From: Trichodesmium sp002260545
Lineage (GTDB): Bacteria > Cyanobacteriota > Cyanobacteriia > Cyanobacteriales > Microcoleaceae
NCBI RefSeq assembly: GCF_050016015.1
Contig: NZ_JBNHEQ010000323.1
Location: 10,028 to 74,027 of the forward strand
Reading direction: 5' to 3'
Length of the DNA stretch: 64,000 nt
The notes under the pieces were generated by a model. It did not search any database. It had not been told where the DNA came from and worked only from the letters and a program-made list of their open reading frames with translations. Shown here piece after piece: positions 39,488 to 49,900 of the stretch (positions are counted from its first letter, which is position 1; the number at the start of each line of letters is the position of its first letter). Made by a program: the position numbers and the translations under genes.

Positions 39488-39731
39488 ATAATTAAATAAA
39501 TGGTATAAAAGTCCTATCTCAGTGGCTTGAGATATTCTCTACAGGACGCTACGACAACGTGAATGGGAATCTAGTTGAACAGTTATAAATAATTTGGTAC
39601 AAGTTAGGAGTCGGAAGGGTGAAGAGAAATAAGTAAAGAAGGTATCAGGAAGAGAAAGTTTTTTTGTTTTGCTTTCGCGGTAGGACAGGAAATGCTTCAA
39701 TAATTGATAATTGATAATTGATAATTGATAA

Positions 39732-39827
39732 TTACCTCTCCCTAAAAGGAAGAGGATTGAATAAAAGGAAAATAAATTCATTGTTTCTCCTTTAAAGAAG
39801 AGGCTTTAAACCTTAATGATTCGGTAA
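39732..39827. repeat. Family E repeat
   Basis: 96 bp, TTACCTCTCCC to ATTCGGTAA, preceded by four AATTGATAATTG units. Confidence 0.65.
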
Positions 39828-39973
39828 GCAGAACTAAACTTTATCGCGAATTAAGTAGACATGATATAATGGACGAGTAAAAATACATGGTTAATCTTGA
39901 TTGTAGGAGGACTTTTTTCAATTCTACAAAATAGAAGATAATTTGATTTAAAATTGGTATTATTAGTTTGTAA

Positions 39974-40110
39974 GATCATGTCCGGATAATTAGTTATAAA
40001 AAAACTTTCTCCTTCTTCTCCTATTATTCTTTCTTCCCTCTTGACTCCTGACTCCTGACTCCTGACTCCGACCTAGTTATTTATTTATCACTGTTCAACC
40101 GGACATGATA
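39974..40110. mobile_element. Miniature element, family A copy 6
   Basis: 137 bp, ends GATCATGTCCGG and CCGGACATGATA; the interior is almost the same as copy 2 in the carbonic anhydrase gene (AATTAGTTATAAAAAAAC ... TTATTTATCACTGTTCAA). Flanks are TAA and TTA. Located 90 bp before the DUF938 gene. Confidence 0.7.
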
Positions 40111-40199
40111 TTAAGATCGAGAAAAGAAGATTCTATAAAGTTTTATCTAGAAACTTTGGAGTTTTGTGAATTTATTATAGATACTTAGAGCAAATACTT

Positions 40200-40856
40200 A
40201 TGAATCAGGAAAAACCACCTTTAGACCCTCATCCTTTAAGCGAATATGTAGCGTGGGCAGGAGCGCGTAATCGCGAACCAATCTTAAATGTTTTAAAAGA
40301 AAAATTGCCTAAAGAAGCAGGTTTTATTCTAGAAATTGCTAGTGGTAGTGGAATGCATATTAATTATTTTGCACCTCATTTTAAGCACTTATCTTTTCAA
40401 CCATCAGAGCAAGATACTGAAGTTTTTGATAATATCAAAGGTATCTCACAAGAACTTGGCAACGATAATGTTTATGAGCCTTTATATATTGATTTAACTC
40501 AACCTGAAACTTGGTTGAATTTAGACACAAAGAATTCCTATTCTGCTATTTTCTGCATAAATATTTTCCAAGTTGCACCAATTTCTATTGCTGATGGCAT
40601 GATGGAGTGTGCTGCACAGTTACTCAATGAAAATGGGTTTTTACTGATTTATGGTCCTTTTAAAGTTGATGGAACATTTAATAGTGAATCAAACAAAGAT
40701 TTTAATGCAACTTTAAATTCAACAGGAGTTCCTGAATGGGGATTAAAAGATATTGCTGATTTGAAAAAAGCAGCAGAAAACTATGATTTAAAACTCCAAG
40801 AAAAAATTGATATGCCATCTAATAATTTTTCTTTGATATTTGCTAGAAAGTCATAA
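40200..40856 (+). CDS. DUF938 SAM-dependent methyltransferase-like protein
   Basis: 218 residues. The start region (PLSEYVAWAGARNREPIL) and the SAM-binding loop ILEIASGSGMHINYFA (about 43-58), then FQPSEQD and VPEWGLKDI, match DUF938, a class I methyltransferase-like family of unknown substrate. Full length with no lesion. A perfect-stem hairpin at 41046 lies after it and probably serves the converging ribosomal-protein genes as well. Monocistronic. Confidence 0.8.
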   Translation: MNQEKPPLDPHPLSEYVAWAGARNREPILNVLKEKLPKEAGFILEIASGSGMHINYFAPHFKHLSFQPSEQDTEVFDNIKGISQELGNDNVYEPLYIDLTQPETWLNLDTKNSYSAIFCINIFQVAPISIADGMMECAAQLLNENGFLLIYGPFKVDGTFNSESNKDFNATLNSTGVPEWGLKDIADLKKAAENYDLKLQEKIDMPSNNFSLIFARKS

Positions 40857-41045
40857 ATCTGACACTATCAGAAAAGATAACCGTAATTTTTGGTAAAATT
40901 TTCTCCTTCTAGTTGACTGGACAAATATGCCAATATGACTTAAGTTGTGAGATATTGGATAATTTTAGGGAAAAGGGAATAGGCAACAGGAAATAATAAA
41001 ACAATATATCTTAAATTTGATCAAAAGATATCTCCACAAAATAAT

Positions 41046-41073
41046 GTAGAGACCTTCTATGGAAGGTCTCTAC
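41046..41073. terminator. Bidirectional hairpin terminator
   Basis: GTAGAGACCTTC and its exact complement form a 12-bp stem with a TATG loop, between the converging DUF938 and rpmA genes. It could terminate either strand. Confidence 0.7.
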
Positions 41074-41118
41074 AAATGTTTCAGAAAACATTTATTGCCT
41101 AGCTTCAATTAAAATGAC

Positions 41119-41406
41119 TTAAGCTTCAGCTACAGCAACATTAGCTTCTTGAGCTACAGGATAAACGCTAACTTTTTTCCGACTTTTACCTTTTCTTTCA
41201 AAAGTTACAACACCTTCAACTAAAGCAAATAAAGTATAGTCACTACCGACACCAACATTATTGCCTGCATGGAATTTGCTGCCACGTTGTCTCACAAGAA
41301 TATTACCTGCTTTGACAACTTGACCACCATAGCGTTTAACACCTAATCTCTGGGCGTTAGAGTCACGACCGTTGCGGGTACTACCAGTACCTTTTTTGTG
41401 GGCCAT
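41119..41406 (-). CDS. rpmA: 50S ribosomal protein L27
   Basis: 95 residues. MAHKKGTGSTRNGRDSNAQRLGVK is the typical bacterial and chloroplast L27 N terminus, whose first residues reach the peptidyl-transferase centre; GGNVVKAG-type (here GGQVVKAGNILVRQRG) and HAGNNVGVGSD complete it. The C-terminal 15 residues (VYPVAQEANVAVAEA) are a variable tail. No N-terminal extension that would need Prp cleavage. It follows rplU by 40 bp in the standard L21-L27 operon. Confidence 0.97.
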   Translation of the reverse strand: MAHKKGTGSTRNGRDSNAQRLGVKRYGGQVVKAGNILVRQRGSKFHAGNNVGVGSDYTLFALVEGVVTFERKGKSRKKVSVYPVAQEANVAVAEA

Positions 41407-41446
41407 AATTTCCTCCGAATTTTACTATTTATAATAACTGCTGTAA

Positions 41447-41959
41447 CTATTCTGCCTGATTTTCTGGTTTTTCTTCAGATGCAGTTTCAACTTCTACTGT
41501 AGTCTCTGTTTCTACAGAACTACTCACTTCTGTGGGTTCAGTTGGAGTTTCAGTAACGGTCTCAGTTGATACTGGGGTTACTTCTGTAGCGGAAGTTTGA
41601 GGTTCTGCTGCTGAGGATTTTTCTTCCGATGCTAATACTTTGCCATTGAGACTTATGGAGTCAATCATTAGGCGGGTAAGTTCTTGGCGATGTCCTCTTT
41701 TTTTACGAGTCTTCTTTTTAGGTCGCATTTTGTAGACAATAATCTTTTTGCCCCGCAAATGTCTCATAACCGTCCCTTCTACAAGGGCACCTTCTACAAG
41801 AGGTTGACCAATATGAACATCACCATCATGTTGAACTAGAAGCACATTCTCAAGGGAAATTTGCTCTCCCTCTTCTGCGGCTAGAAGTTCGATATCATAA
41901 AAGCGACCTGGTTCTACTCTTAGTTGTTTTCCGCCTGTTTCAATAATTGCGTAACTCAT
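41447..41959 (-). CDS. rplU: 50S ribosomal protein L21 with acidic C-terminal extension
   Basis: 170 residues. The first 110 (MSYAIIETGGKQLRVEPG, KMRPKKKTRKKRGHRQ, LTRLMIDSI) are a normal L21, an early-assembly protein binding 23S rRNA. The last 55-60 residues are a Thr/Glu/Val-rich acidic tail (TETVTETPTEPTEV and similar), well beyond the usual 100-120 residues. No stop or frame change is visible at the junction, so the tail is translated. First gene of the rplU-rpmA operon; the promoter lies in the 41960-42120 leader. Confidence 0.93.
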   Translation of the reverse strand: MSYAIIETGGKQLRVEPGRFYDIELLAAEEGEQISLENVLLVQHDGDVHIGQPLVEGALVEGTVMRHLRGKKIIVYKMRPKKKTRKKRGHRQELTRLMIDSISLNGKVLASEEKSSAAEPQTSATEVTPVSTETVTETPTEPTEVSSSVETETTVEVETASEEKPENQAE

Positions 41960-42390
41960 TAATCTGTGTTATGGGGTTGCCGTACAGGTAGCTGGTTCTG
42001 AAACTCATACCTTGAGTGGTAATTTCGTTACTTGAGATAGGCAAACGCCTTTCTTGCTTTACCAGCTTTTACTATGTCCGAACCTGGTCCGAGCAGGATT
42101 TAGACACACAATCAACTATTATCTCTGATAACGTTGGTTTTTGTCAAGTAAAAGTTCTGAAAAGCAATAGGGACTAAATTCTCTGTCATTCCCCATTCTT
42201 CCTGACTCCTGAGGACTGACTCCTACCCTCACACTCAATACTTATTCAGCAAGCCCTAATTTCGAGATATTCTGACTTCTGAGGACTGACTCCTATGCCA
42301 AAAGCACAGATACTTATAATTTATAGCAAATAGGTTCTATAAACTTGAAACTTTTTATTTTTTATTTTTGACTTTTGACTTTTGACTTAA
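41960..42390. other. rplU leader region and partial family C end
   Basis: The first 160 bp upstream of rplU are comparatively GC-rich with possible hairpins (for example GGTCCGAGCAGGATTT near 42086 on the plus strand), consistent with an untranslated leader, but no known ribosomal-protein leader motif is identified. Positions 42178-42262 carry CTGACTC repeats and the family C terminus TTCAGCAAGCCCTAA. A TTTTTGACTTTTGACTTTTG tract borders the cheA stop. Confidence 0.4.
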
Positions 42391-45300
42391 TTAGGCATTA
42401 ACAACATCTCCAACAGTTTTACCTTCAAGTATACTCACTGCCCCGTCTAACAACTTATCTTCTATATATGGTTTAGTGAAATAACCTTTAGCTCCTAACT
42501 CAAAAGCCATTTCCATGTGTTTTTTTGCACCGCGAGATGTCAACATTGCCACAGGTAATATACTCAAATTAGAATCTTTTTGCATCCGAGATAATAACTC
42601 AAAACCATCCATCCGAGGCATTTCAATATCACAGAACACCAAATCACAAACTAAACCACCACGCAGTTTTTCCCAAGCATCCTTACCATCTCTTGCTTGT
42701 TCAACCCGATAACCAGCTTTACTAAATGTCATTGATAACAACTCACGCACTGTAATTGAGTCATCCACAATTAATACTGTTAACTCAGTCTTCTTGGCTA
42801 CAGGTATAGGTTCTGGAGTGATGATATCAGGCATAATCCTTTGTTCTCTTATTCTTCCTGTTGCTAGATCGATCAACTCAAGAATATCTGCTATCGCCAC
42901 AATTTTACCATCCCCTAAAACAGTTGCACCTGCAATACCTACAGGTTTAGGTACAGGACCTTCTAATTGCTTAATTACAATTTCCTGTTGTTCTAAAACC
43001 TGATCGACTTGCACCGCTAAAAATATACCTACTGAAGCAGAACGCAAAACCACAATTGAAATCATATCCTCTTCAGCATTTATACCATAAACATTACCTC
43101 GACGGAGATGACGATTATATACCAGTAACTCTCGCAAGTGACGGAAAGGCAACTTTGCACCGCGCCATTCTATGTAATTCTGCCCATCTTCTGCTATTTT
43201 CACTTCATCCTTACCAACTTTCACCATATCTTCTACCCCATCCATAGGGAAAGCAATCTTAGAGCGATCGCTAATACAACACAATGCTTTCGAGATACTT
43301 AAAGTCAGCGGTAAGCGAATTGTAAATGTTGTACCCTTGCCAATAGTCGAATCAATATTAATAGTACCTCGAATCTCAGTCAAATTCTTCTTCACCACAT
43401 CTAACCCTACTCCACGACCTTTTCCCTCATCAACCTCGTGTGGCTCTACGGTACTAAAACCAGGATGAAAGAGTAAGTCATAAACATCTAGGTCAGCCAT
43501 TCCTTGAGCTTTTTCCTGAGTAATCAAATTTTTTTCGACTGCTTTCTTCTTCACTTTTTCCGGATCTATTCCCGCCCCATCATCTGCAACCGAAATTACC
43601 GTCTGATTCCCTTGGTGAAAAGCACGAATTGCGATTGTACCCGTTGAAGATTTACCTGCACTTAGACGTTCTTGGGGTTTTTCAATTCCGTGACTTATAG
43701 CGTTATTCATTAGATGTTTCATCGGGTCAGAAAGCTTATCCTGAATCATTTTGTCAATCAAAGTTTCTCTCCCTTCTACCTCTAGTTCTACGTCTTTACG
43801 GTACAACTCCTTTGCTCTGCGTCGCACAGAATTAAGTAACAGTTGTACCGTTTCAGAAAAAGGTATCATCCTCGACCTTGTGAACCCTTCTTGCAGTTGA
43901 GTTGTCACCTGTCGTAGTTGACGAGTTACTTGTTCTGCATCATCAACCAAAAATTCTATATCAGACGCAGACTCTCGTACTCTAACAATATATTCGATAG
44001 TCTCCTGAGCTAATAAGTGGAAAGGAGTAAAGTTTTCTACCCGATCGAGATCGAGAGAGTCATCAAACTTTCTTTTTCCAGAGTCGCCTTCGTTTTCTGT
44101 ATCTGGTATATGAGAGGTATTAGAACGATGTCCATGACGACTATCCCAAATTGCTCTTTCTAGAAGAGTTTTTTCATATAAGTCGTGCATTCTTTGTCCA
44201 GCATCACTTAGTAGCATTACCTGATGGAGTAGGTTATCTAGGAACTGACGCATTCGTTCCTGACCTTGTTCTAAACTATTACGATTAACTACCAGTTCAC
44301 CTACTAAGTTACTCAGATTATCTAGTTGTTTTGCAGGTACTTTAATTGTTTGTTCTAGAAAGCGAGATTTTTTTGGGCGAGGAGCATTAGTAGTAGAAAC
44401 TACTTTTGATTTCTTTGATTTAGAGGTATCTATATCAGAATTTTCTACAGATTTCTCTTCCTCACTGGTATCTTCTGGTTCTTCTGACTCGTTCGTTATA
44501 CTTACTGATATTTCCTGTGTAGGATTTTTCTCTACGACTACCGTATTTACTTTAGATGTCGAGTTTATTTCTTCACCATTTAATAGTCCTTCTAGTTGTA
44601 CAAAAACATTATAATTTTCAGATTTTTCCCCCTTCAGTATTGCTTCTAAGGCAATAAATTCATAATCTTCTATTTTTGTCTGGTTATTAGTAACTATTAA
44701 TTGTTCACTTTCTTCTGTCTCTATAACAGTTTTTTCACTTACTACATCTAGTAATTTATCTAAATCTAAATCTAAATCTAATGTTTCATCTGTATCTTGA
44801 TTAAATCCATTGTTATCTTTTGGCTCTTCTAATGTAGGCCATAAGTCTTCTAAATCTGCGGAAGTTTCATCATTTTCTTGAATCTTGTCATTACTTTCAA
44901 CTGTATTTTCTGCAGATAGGTTAGTAAAGTCTATACTTTCAGCATCTAATAAACTATTCAAATCATTATTATCGTTTTGTGTCAAATCTTGCCAGTCTAA
45001 CTGCTCCACATTTATTAAATCTTGTGAGTTTGAAGAGTCTACATCTTCTCGATCAAATAGTTCCTCCAGACTAGATGTCAAATCTTCTGATTCTACTGGT
45101 ATTTCTTCTAAATCTTCAAACAGTGCTTCTAAGTCCGAGCCTCTAGAAGTTAAATCATTTGTAGTGTTCGTGTTGAGCTGAGATTTTTCTGTTTTTGTCT
45201 CACTTTTTATTTCTTGCTCTACATCTTGAATTGCTAATAGATCGCTCAGGTCTAATTCATCTAACTGGGAATTTTCCGCTTTATTCTGGGGAGTATAGTT

Positions 45301-46812
45301 AATGTTGGCTTGAGAAATATTTGCTTCTAAATCCATGCCCAACTCCCAGTCAATTTCTGAGTCATTCACATCATCTAATTCTGATAAATCTCCATTATTT
45401 AAGTCCCCAAAGAGGTCAGTTAAATCCGGTGTAGTTTTTCTTTGATTATTGTTCTCTTGTTCTGAATTAGTATTTTGTATTTTAGACTTACTATTTTTCT
45501 GTAGTTCATTTTCTCCAGTTCCATCAAACAAATCCGAGAAGTCTTCATTTGCTGGAGTCACAAAATCCCATTCATTTTTGTTTTGAAATTCTGGTAATTT
45601 TGCCGCCTCATTAACATCAAACAATAAGTCAGACAAGTCTCCAGAATCATCACTATCAATTTTAGATATTTTTACTGGATATGCTTCTGATTTTCCTCGA
45701 TCTAGTATTTCTTCTTCTTCCCAACTAGAATCTAAATCTGGTGTTTCCCCTTCAAATAAATCCGCTAAACTATTTAGTTCTGATGCTCCTACTTCTGGAC
45801 CTTTTTTTTCTTTTTCTACTATTAAGTTATAATTACCATTATCTACATCTGTACTTTCTAAGCTATTGAACCAGTCATCTATAGACTCTTCATTATTAAT
45901 TTTTGTGTTATTTTTTCTATCTAATTCCTGGTCAAGATTATTCTGATTTAGTTTATTTTTGGTTTGATTAAACATATCTATTTCACCTTTTTTTCTCTGA
46001 TGTTTATTGTCTTTTACGAAATCCTTGGCTAAGGATTTTAAATTTTCATCTATAACTATTTCTTGCTCTCGATGGTCGATAATCAATTCTTGAGCTTGTT
46101 TCAAATTTTTAATTATATTATGAGCCAAGATATAGTATGTATTTTTTGTATTACTGACCGCTTGTTTAACTACATCTATTAATTCCCTCCAATTTAATGA
46201 TACATTATATTCTTTGCCTTTGTCTGCCAAAAAATCACTTATTTCTATTAAATTCTTTCTTGTCTTTGCATCATCATGTTGCTTAAACAAAATTAACATT
46301 TCTTGCATTTTTTCTGGGACTTCTACCCTAAAAAAATTTTCTTTTCCACTACTTACTTCTAGGATTGTTCCTGAAAATATTCCTCGACTTTCTCCCACTA
46401 TATCATCCAGGTATTCTTCTAAATCCCTAAATATGGGTTCTATTTTTTCTAGTGTAGTTTTTTCTTCTTTTTCTGTTAAACTAAAATTTGAAAGTTGTTC
46501 TAATAAATCTTGTAAAGTATCAAAAACTCTCAAAAATAAAGATTCTAATTTATCATCTACTTTAACAACGACAGTTTCTTGCAGAATTTTAAAACTATCT
46601 TCTAATCTATGAGCAATGTATCGTATACTATTAATCCCTAACATAGCAGCTCCACCTTTAACAGAATGAGCTACTCTAAATAATTCACTTAACAGTTCTG
46701 GATCTTCTATAGTGACTTGCAAATTTAATAATCCTTGCTCTATAGTATTGAGGTGATCTTTTGCCTCCTCAATAAAATAGCTCATAATTTTTTGTGTTTG
46801 TTCAGTTTGCAT
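42391..46812 (-). CDS. Hybrid CheA histidine kinase (PilL/HmpE type)
   Basis: 1473 residues from the ATG at 46812. Hpt domain at the N terminus with phosphoacceptor H49 in FRVAHSVKGGA; a very long acidic, Ser/Asn/Asp-rich linker (about 260-800) with repeated LxDLF and DLSDLL-like words; dimerisation domain near 825 (PAKQLDNLSNLVGELV); ATPase domain with NNAISHGIE and GKGRGVGLDVV; CheW-like domain; and a C-terminal receiver with acceptor D near 1394 (VFCDIEMPRMDG). This order is that of cyanobacterial PilL, TaxL and HmpE kinases controlling type IV pili. No GAF or other sensor is present; the signal comes through the MCP. Last gene of the cluster, 105 bp after the MCP gene. Confidence 0.93.
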   Translation of the reverse strand: MQTEQTQKIMSYFIEEAKDHLNTIEQGLLNLQVTIEDPELLSELFRVAHSVKGGAAMLGINSIRYIAHRLEDSFKILQETVVVKVDDKLESLFLRVFDTLQDLLEQLSNFSLTEKEEKTTLEKIEPIFRDLEEYLDDIVGESRGIFSGTILEVSSGKENFFRVEVPEKMQEMLILFKQHDDAKTRKNLIEISDFLADKGKEYNVSLNWRELIDVVKQAVSNTKNTYYILAHNIIKNLKQAQELIIDHREQEIVIDENLKSLAKDFVKDNKHQRKKGEIDMFNQTKNKLNQNNLDQELDRKNNTKINNEESIDDWFNSLESTDVDNGNYNLIVEKEKKGPEVGASELNSLADLFEGETPDLDSSWEEEEILDRGKSEAYPVKISKIDSDDSGDLSDLLFDVNEAAKLPEFQNKNEWDFVTPANEDFSDLFDGTGENELQKNSKSKIQNTNSEQENNNQRKTTPDLTDLFGDLNNGDLSELDDVNDSEIDWELGMDLEANISQANINYTPQNKAENSQLDELDLSDLLAIQDVEQEIKSETKTEKSQLNTNTTNDLTSRGSDLEALFEDLEEIPVESEDLTSSLEELFDREDVDSSNSQDLINVEQLDWQDLTQNDNNDLNSLLDAESIDFTNLSAENTVESNDKIQENDETSADLEDLWPTLEEPKDNNGFNQDTDETLDLDLDLDKLLDVVSEKTVIETEESEQLIVTNNQTKIEDYEFIALEAILKGEKSENYNVFVQLEGLLNGEEINSTSKVNTVVVEKNPTQEISVSITNESEEPEDTSEEEKSVENSDIDTSKSKKSKVVSTTNAPRPKKSRFLEQTIKVPAKQLDNLSNLVGELVVNRNSLEQGQERMRQFLDNLLHQVMLLSDAGQRMHDLYEKTLLERAIWDSRHGHRSNTSHIPDTENEGDSGKRKFDDSLDLDRVENFTPFHLLAQETIEYIVRVRESASDIEFLVDDAEQVTRQLRQVTTQLQEGFTRSRMIPFSETVQLLLNSVRRRAKELYRKDVELEVEGRETLIDKMIQDKLSDPMKHLMNNAISHGIEKPQERLSAGKSSTGTIAIRAFHQGNQTVISVADDGAGIDPEKVKKKAVEKNLITQEKAQGMADLDVYDLLFHPGFSTVEPHEVDEGKGRGVGLDVVKKNLTEIRGTINIDSTIGKGTTFTIRLPLTLSISKALCCISDRSKIAFPMDGVEDMVKVGKDEVKIAEDGQNYIEWRGAKLPFRHLRELLVYNRHLRRGNVYGINAEEDMISIVVLRSASVGIFLAVQVDQVLEQQEIVIKQLEGPVPKPVGIAGATVLGDGKIVAIADILELIDLATGRIREQRIMPDIITPEPIPVAKKTELTVLIVDDSITVRELLSMTFSKAGYRVEQARDGKDAWEKLRGGLVCDLVFCDIEMPRMDGFELLSRMQKDSNLSILPVAMLTSRGAKKHMEMAFELGAKGYFTKPYIEDKLLDGAVSILEGKTVGDVVNA

Positions 46813-46917
46813 ATTTTTTATAGTTCTCAAGTCAACAGATTTTTTTTTGACTATTGATTATGCTTGGCATAACTATCAAAAAAAACTGCTGATAATTTCC
46901 TAAAAATTTCTACTTTA

Positions 46918-49900
46918 TTACTCCGCTGGATCTACCCGGAAACGCTCTACTGAAGTTAATAGATCCCGAGCAACACCCACTAAATTCTGGAGGGAACTAT
47001 AAACTCGTTGAGATTCTTGAGAAGTTTCTTGAGCTGTCATTTCTACTGCCTGCATTACTTTCGATACTGACTGTGCTACTTCATTTTGTTCTACTGTATC
47101 TGCAGCAATAGAACGTACTAATACATCAATTCTTGTTGTAACTTGAACAATATCTTCCAGAGATTGCTTTGCCTCTTCTGCTAACCCTGTTCCATTAATA
47201 ACGTGCTGAGTTGCGTCTTCCATTCCCTTCATTACTCCATTTGTCTCAGTTTGGATTTGCATCACTGTATGTTCAATGTTCTTAGATTCTTTAGCTGACC
47301 TGTCCGCCAACTGTCTGACCTCATCTGCCACTACTGCAAATCCTTTACCCGCTTCTCCCGCTCTAGCTGCTTCAATACTGGCATTTAATGCCAACAAGTT
47401 TGTGCGAGCGGCAATACCAGAAATTGAACCTACGATCTTTTGAATTTCCTGGGTAAATTCTGATAAACGTTTCACTCTTCGAGTTGCATCTGCCACACCT
47501 TCTCTGATTTGGAGAATACCAGCTACAGTACGGTCTACTGTTTCCCCTCCTTTTAATGCTAAAGCTGCTGCTGAACGGGCTACATCTTCTGTTTCGCGGG
47601 CGTTTTCGGCCACCCGTTGAATAGCATCAGTCATCACTTGTACAGATTGTAGAGTCGCTGCCAACTCTTCTGCTTGTCGCAAGGCGTCTGTAGATAAACC
47701 TTGAGCAAAGGTAGCACTATCCATCGAACCCCTACTTACCCTTTGAGCAGCTTCTTTAACCTGATGCACAATTTCCCGCAAATTTTGAATAATCAAGTTA
47801 AATGAATCTGCGACAGCTCCTAAAACATTTGCTGTAACTTCCGCACTCACAGTCAAATCTCCACGAGCAGCTCCTTCTACGTCATCTAGTAAACGAATTA
47901 CTTGTCGTTGTAAATCTTCTTTTGCTTGCTCATTTTCTTCTGCTTTTCTTTGAGCATCCGTGTAAGTTGCTTGGATGACTTTAGCCATATGATTAAATTT
48001 GGCAGCCAGCTTACCAAATTCATCCTCTGAATACACTGTTGCTGTGGCTTTTAAGTTACCATCACAAATGATATCGAATTGAGTATTTAAATCTTTGTTT
48101 GCTCTTTCTATTTGGTTGGTAGTGATCCTGCCAAGACCATAAGCAGTTAAAAAGCTACTTACTCCTGCTATACCTGTCATTATCCAACCAGTGCTACGCA
48201 AATCAGAAATTACTTCTGTTTTTTGCTCTTGCAAGGCTCTGTAAGAAACTATATTACTGACAAAAGCTACTGCTATTAAGGATGCTAACCCTGTTCCTAT
48301 AGCTGTGTATAGTTGTTTTGTATATAGGGAAGCATTTTCCCAAAACGCTAACCCACCTTGTTCAACCATTACATTTGTGTCTACTTCTTCTCCTTTGATT
48401 TTGCTAAATGTTGGCAGTTGATGATCTATTGGTATAGCTTCTTCATTATCAATCGCACTAGGATCGGTTCTACTATCAAACAAAGCTCCTGTTGTGGCTC
48501 CGACAACCATTCCTGTGTCCATTGTTTCTAAATTTGGCGCTACTGCCCCCATCTCAGGAGTAGTCATATCTGTTGGCATTTCTATTCCATCAGTCAGGGA
48601 ACCATAGTCCTCAAAATTACCAAATTCATCATCTTCTAGAAAACCATTGGCTTTTTTATCTATATTTCCTTCTTCATCCAGATGAAAAGCTTGACTGAAT
48701 GCTGCTTCGTCAAATTCATTCATCTCAAAACTATCTAGTTCTTCCCCTACTCCTTTACTTGTCTCTTCTGTTTTCTGCCATTCATTATATAATTCATCTC
48801 CTATTTCACCTAACTCATTTTCTGCTTCTTCCCACTTGAAGCTATTGTTATTTTCCATCAATAAAGTAGCTTCATCTACATCTGAAAAATTACGGTTAAG
48901 ATTTTCATTTTCTGTTGCTGGATCTTTGGCTAGTGATGGTCTATTATTTTCTCTTATATTATTTGCTTCTCCAGTAATCATTTCTCCAGAACTTTCTAAG
49001 ATTTCATCTATTACGTTCTCAAAATCTACTGACTCTAAGTCTAACTCTTCTATTCCAGAATCTTGGTCTATATTTGGAGTGATTTTATTATTTTTTATGT
49101 CTTCATATTCTAATGTTTGATTTTCAGATATTTCTTCTTCTTTTAACAATTCTTCTTGTTGTTTTTTCCAGATTTCATCCAGGTCTGCAGTTAAACTAAA
49201 ATCAGATATTTCTTCCTCAGATATTTCTTCTATACTTCCACTATTTTTACCATTTAAAACTGCATCATCTAGGGATTTTTGCTTTGTTCCATTTGGGGAT
49301 ATTTTACCATTTTCTATTGGCAACTGACTTCTTATTTCTTGGTTATCTGTACCTAAACTCTCTTCAAATTGTGTGAAATCAGGCAAATCTTCTAAATACT
49401 CTGAATCTTCATGTTGATGGTTATGGGAACTACCATTTGTAGTGAAAGGATTATTATCTTCATCTGTTAATTCTAAATCATCTATATCTTCTAGCTCTAA
49501 TTTCCCAAAATCAAAATTTCCTGCGGAGTTTTCTGCTGTTAATTCTAGACTATTTTCATCAAGGATTAGTTCTGGAACTGTGATATTTTCTAGGTCTTTT
49601 GTATCTAATTCTAGACTATTTTCATCAAGGATTAGTTCTGGGTCTGTGATATTTTCTAGGTCTTTTGTATCTAATTCTAGACTATTTTCATTGAGGATTA
49701 GTTCTGGGTCTGTGATATTTTCTAGGTCTTTTGTATCTAATTCTAGACTATTTTCATTGAGGATTAGTTCTGGGTCTGTGATATTTTCCAGGTCTTTTGT
49801 ATCTAATTCTAGATTATTTTGATCTGCTATCGCTTCCAAGTCACTAGAAACTTGTCCTTCTATAGATTCTTCATTCTGATAGTCATCAAAGTTAATACCT

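Noticed and set aside
41960..42120. Known L21 leader regulatory motif
   Set aside because: Some hairpin potential but no match to a leader family I can verify by eye.
49442..49822. 126-codon plus-strand frame with perfect amino-acid repeats
   Set aside because: Antisense shadow of the 66-bp repeats in the MCP gene.
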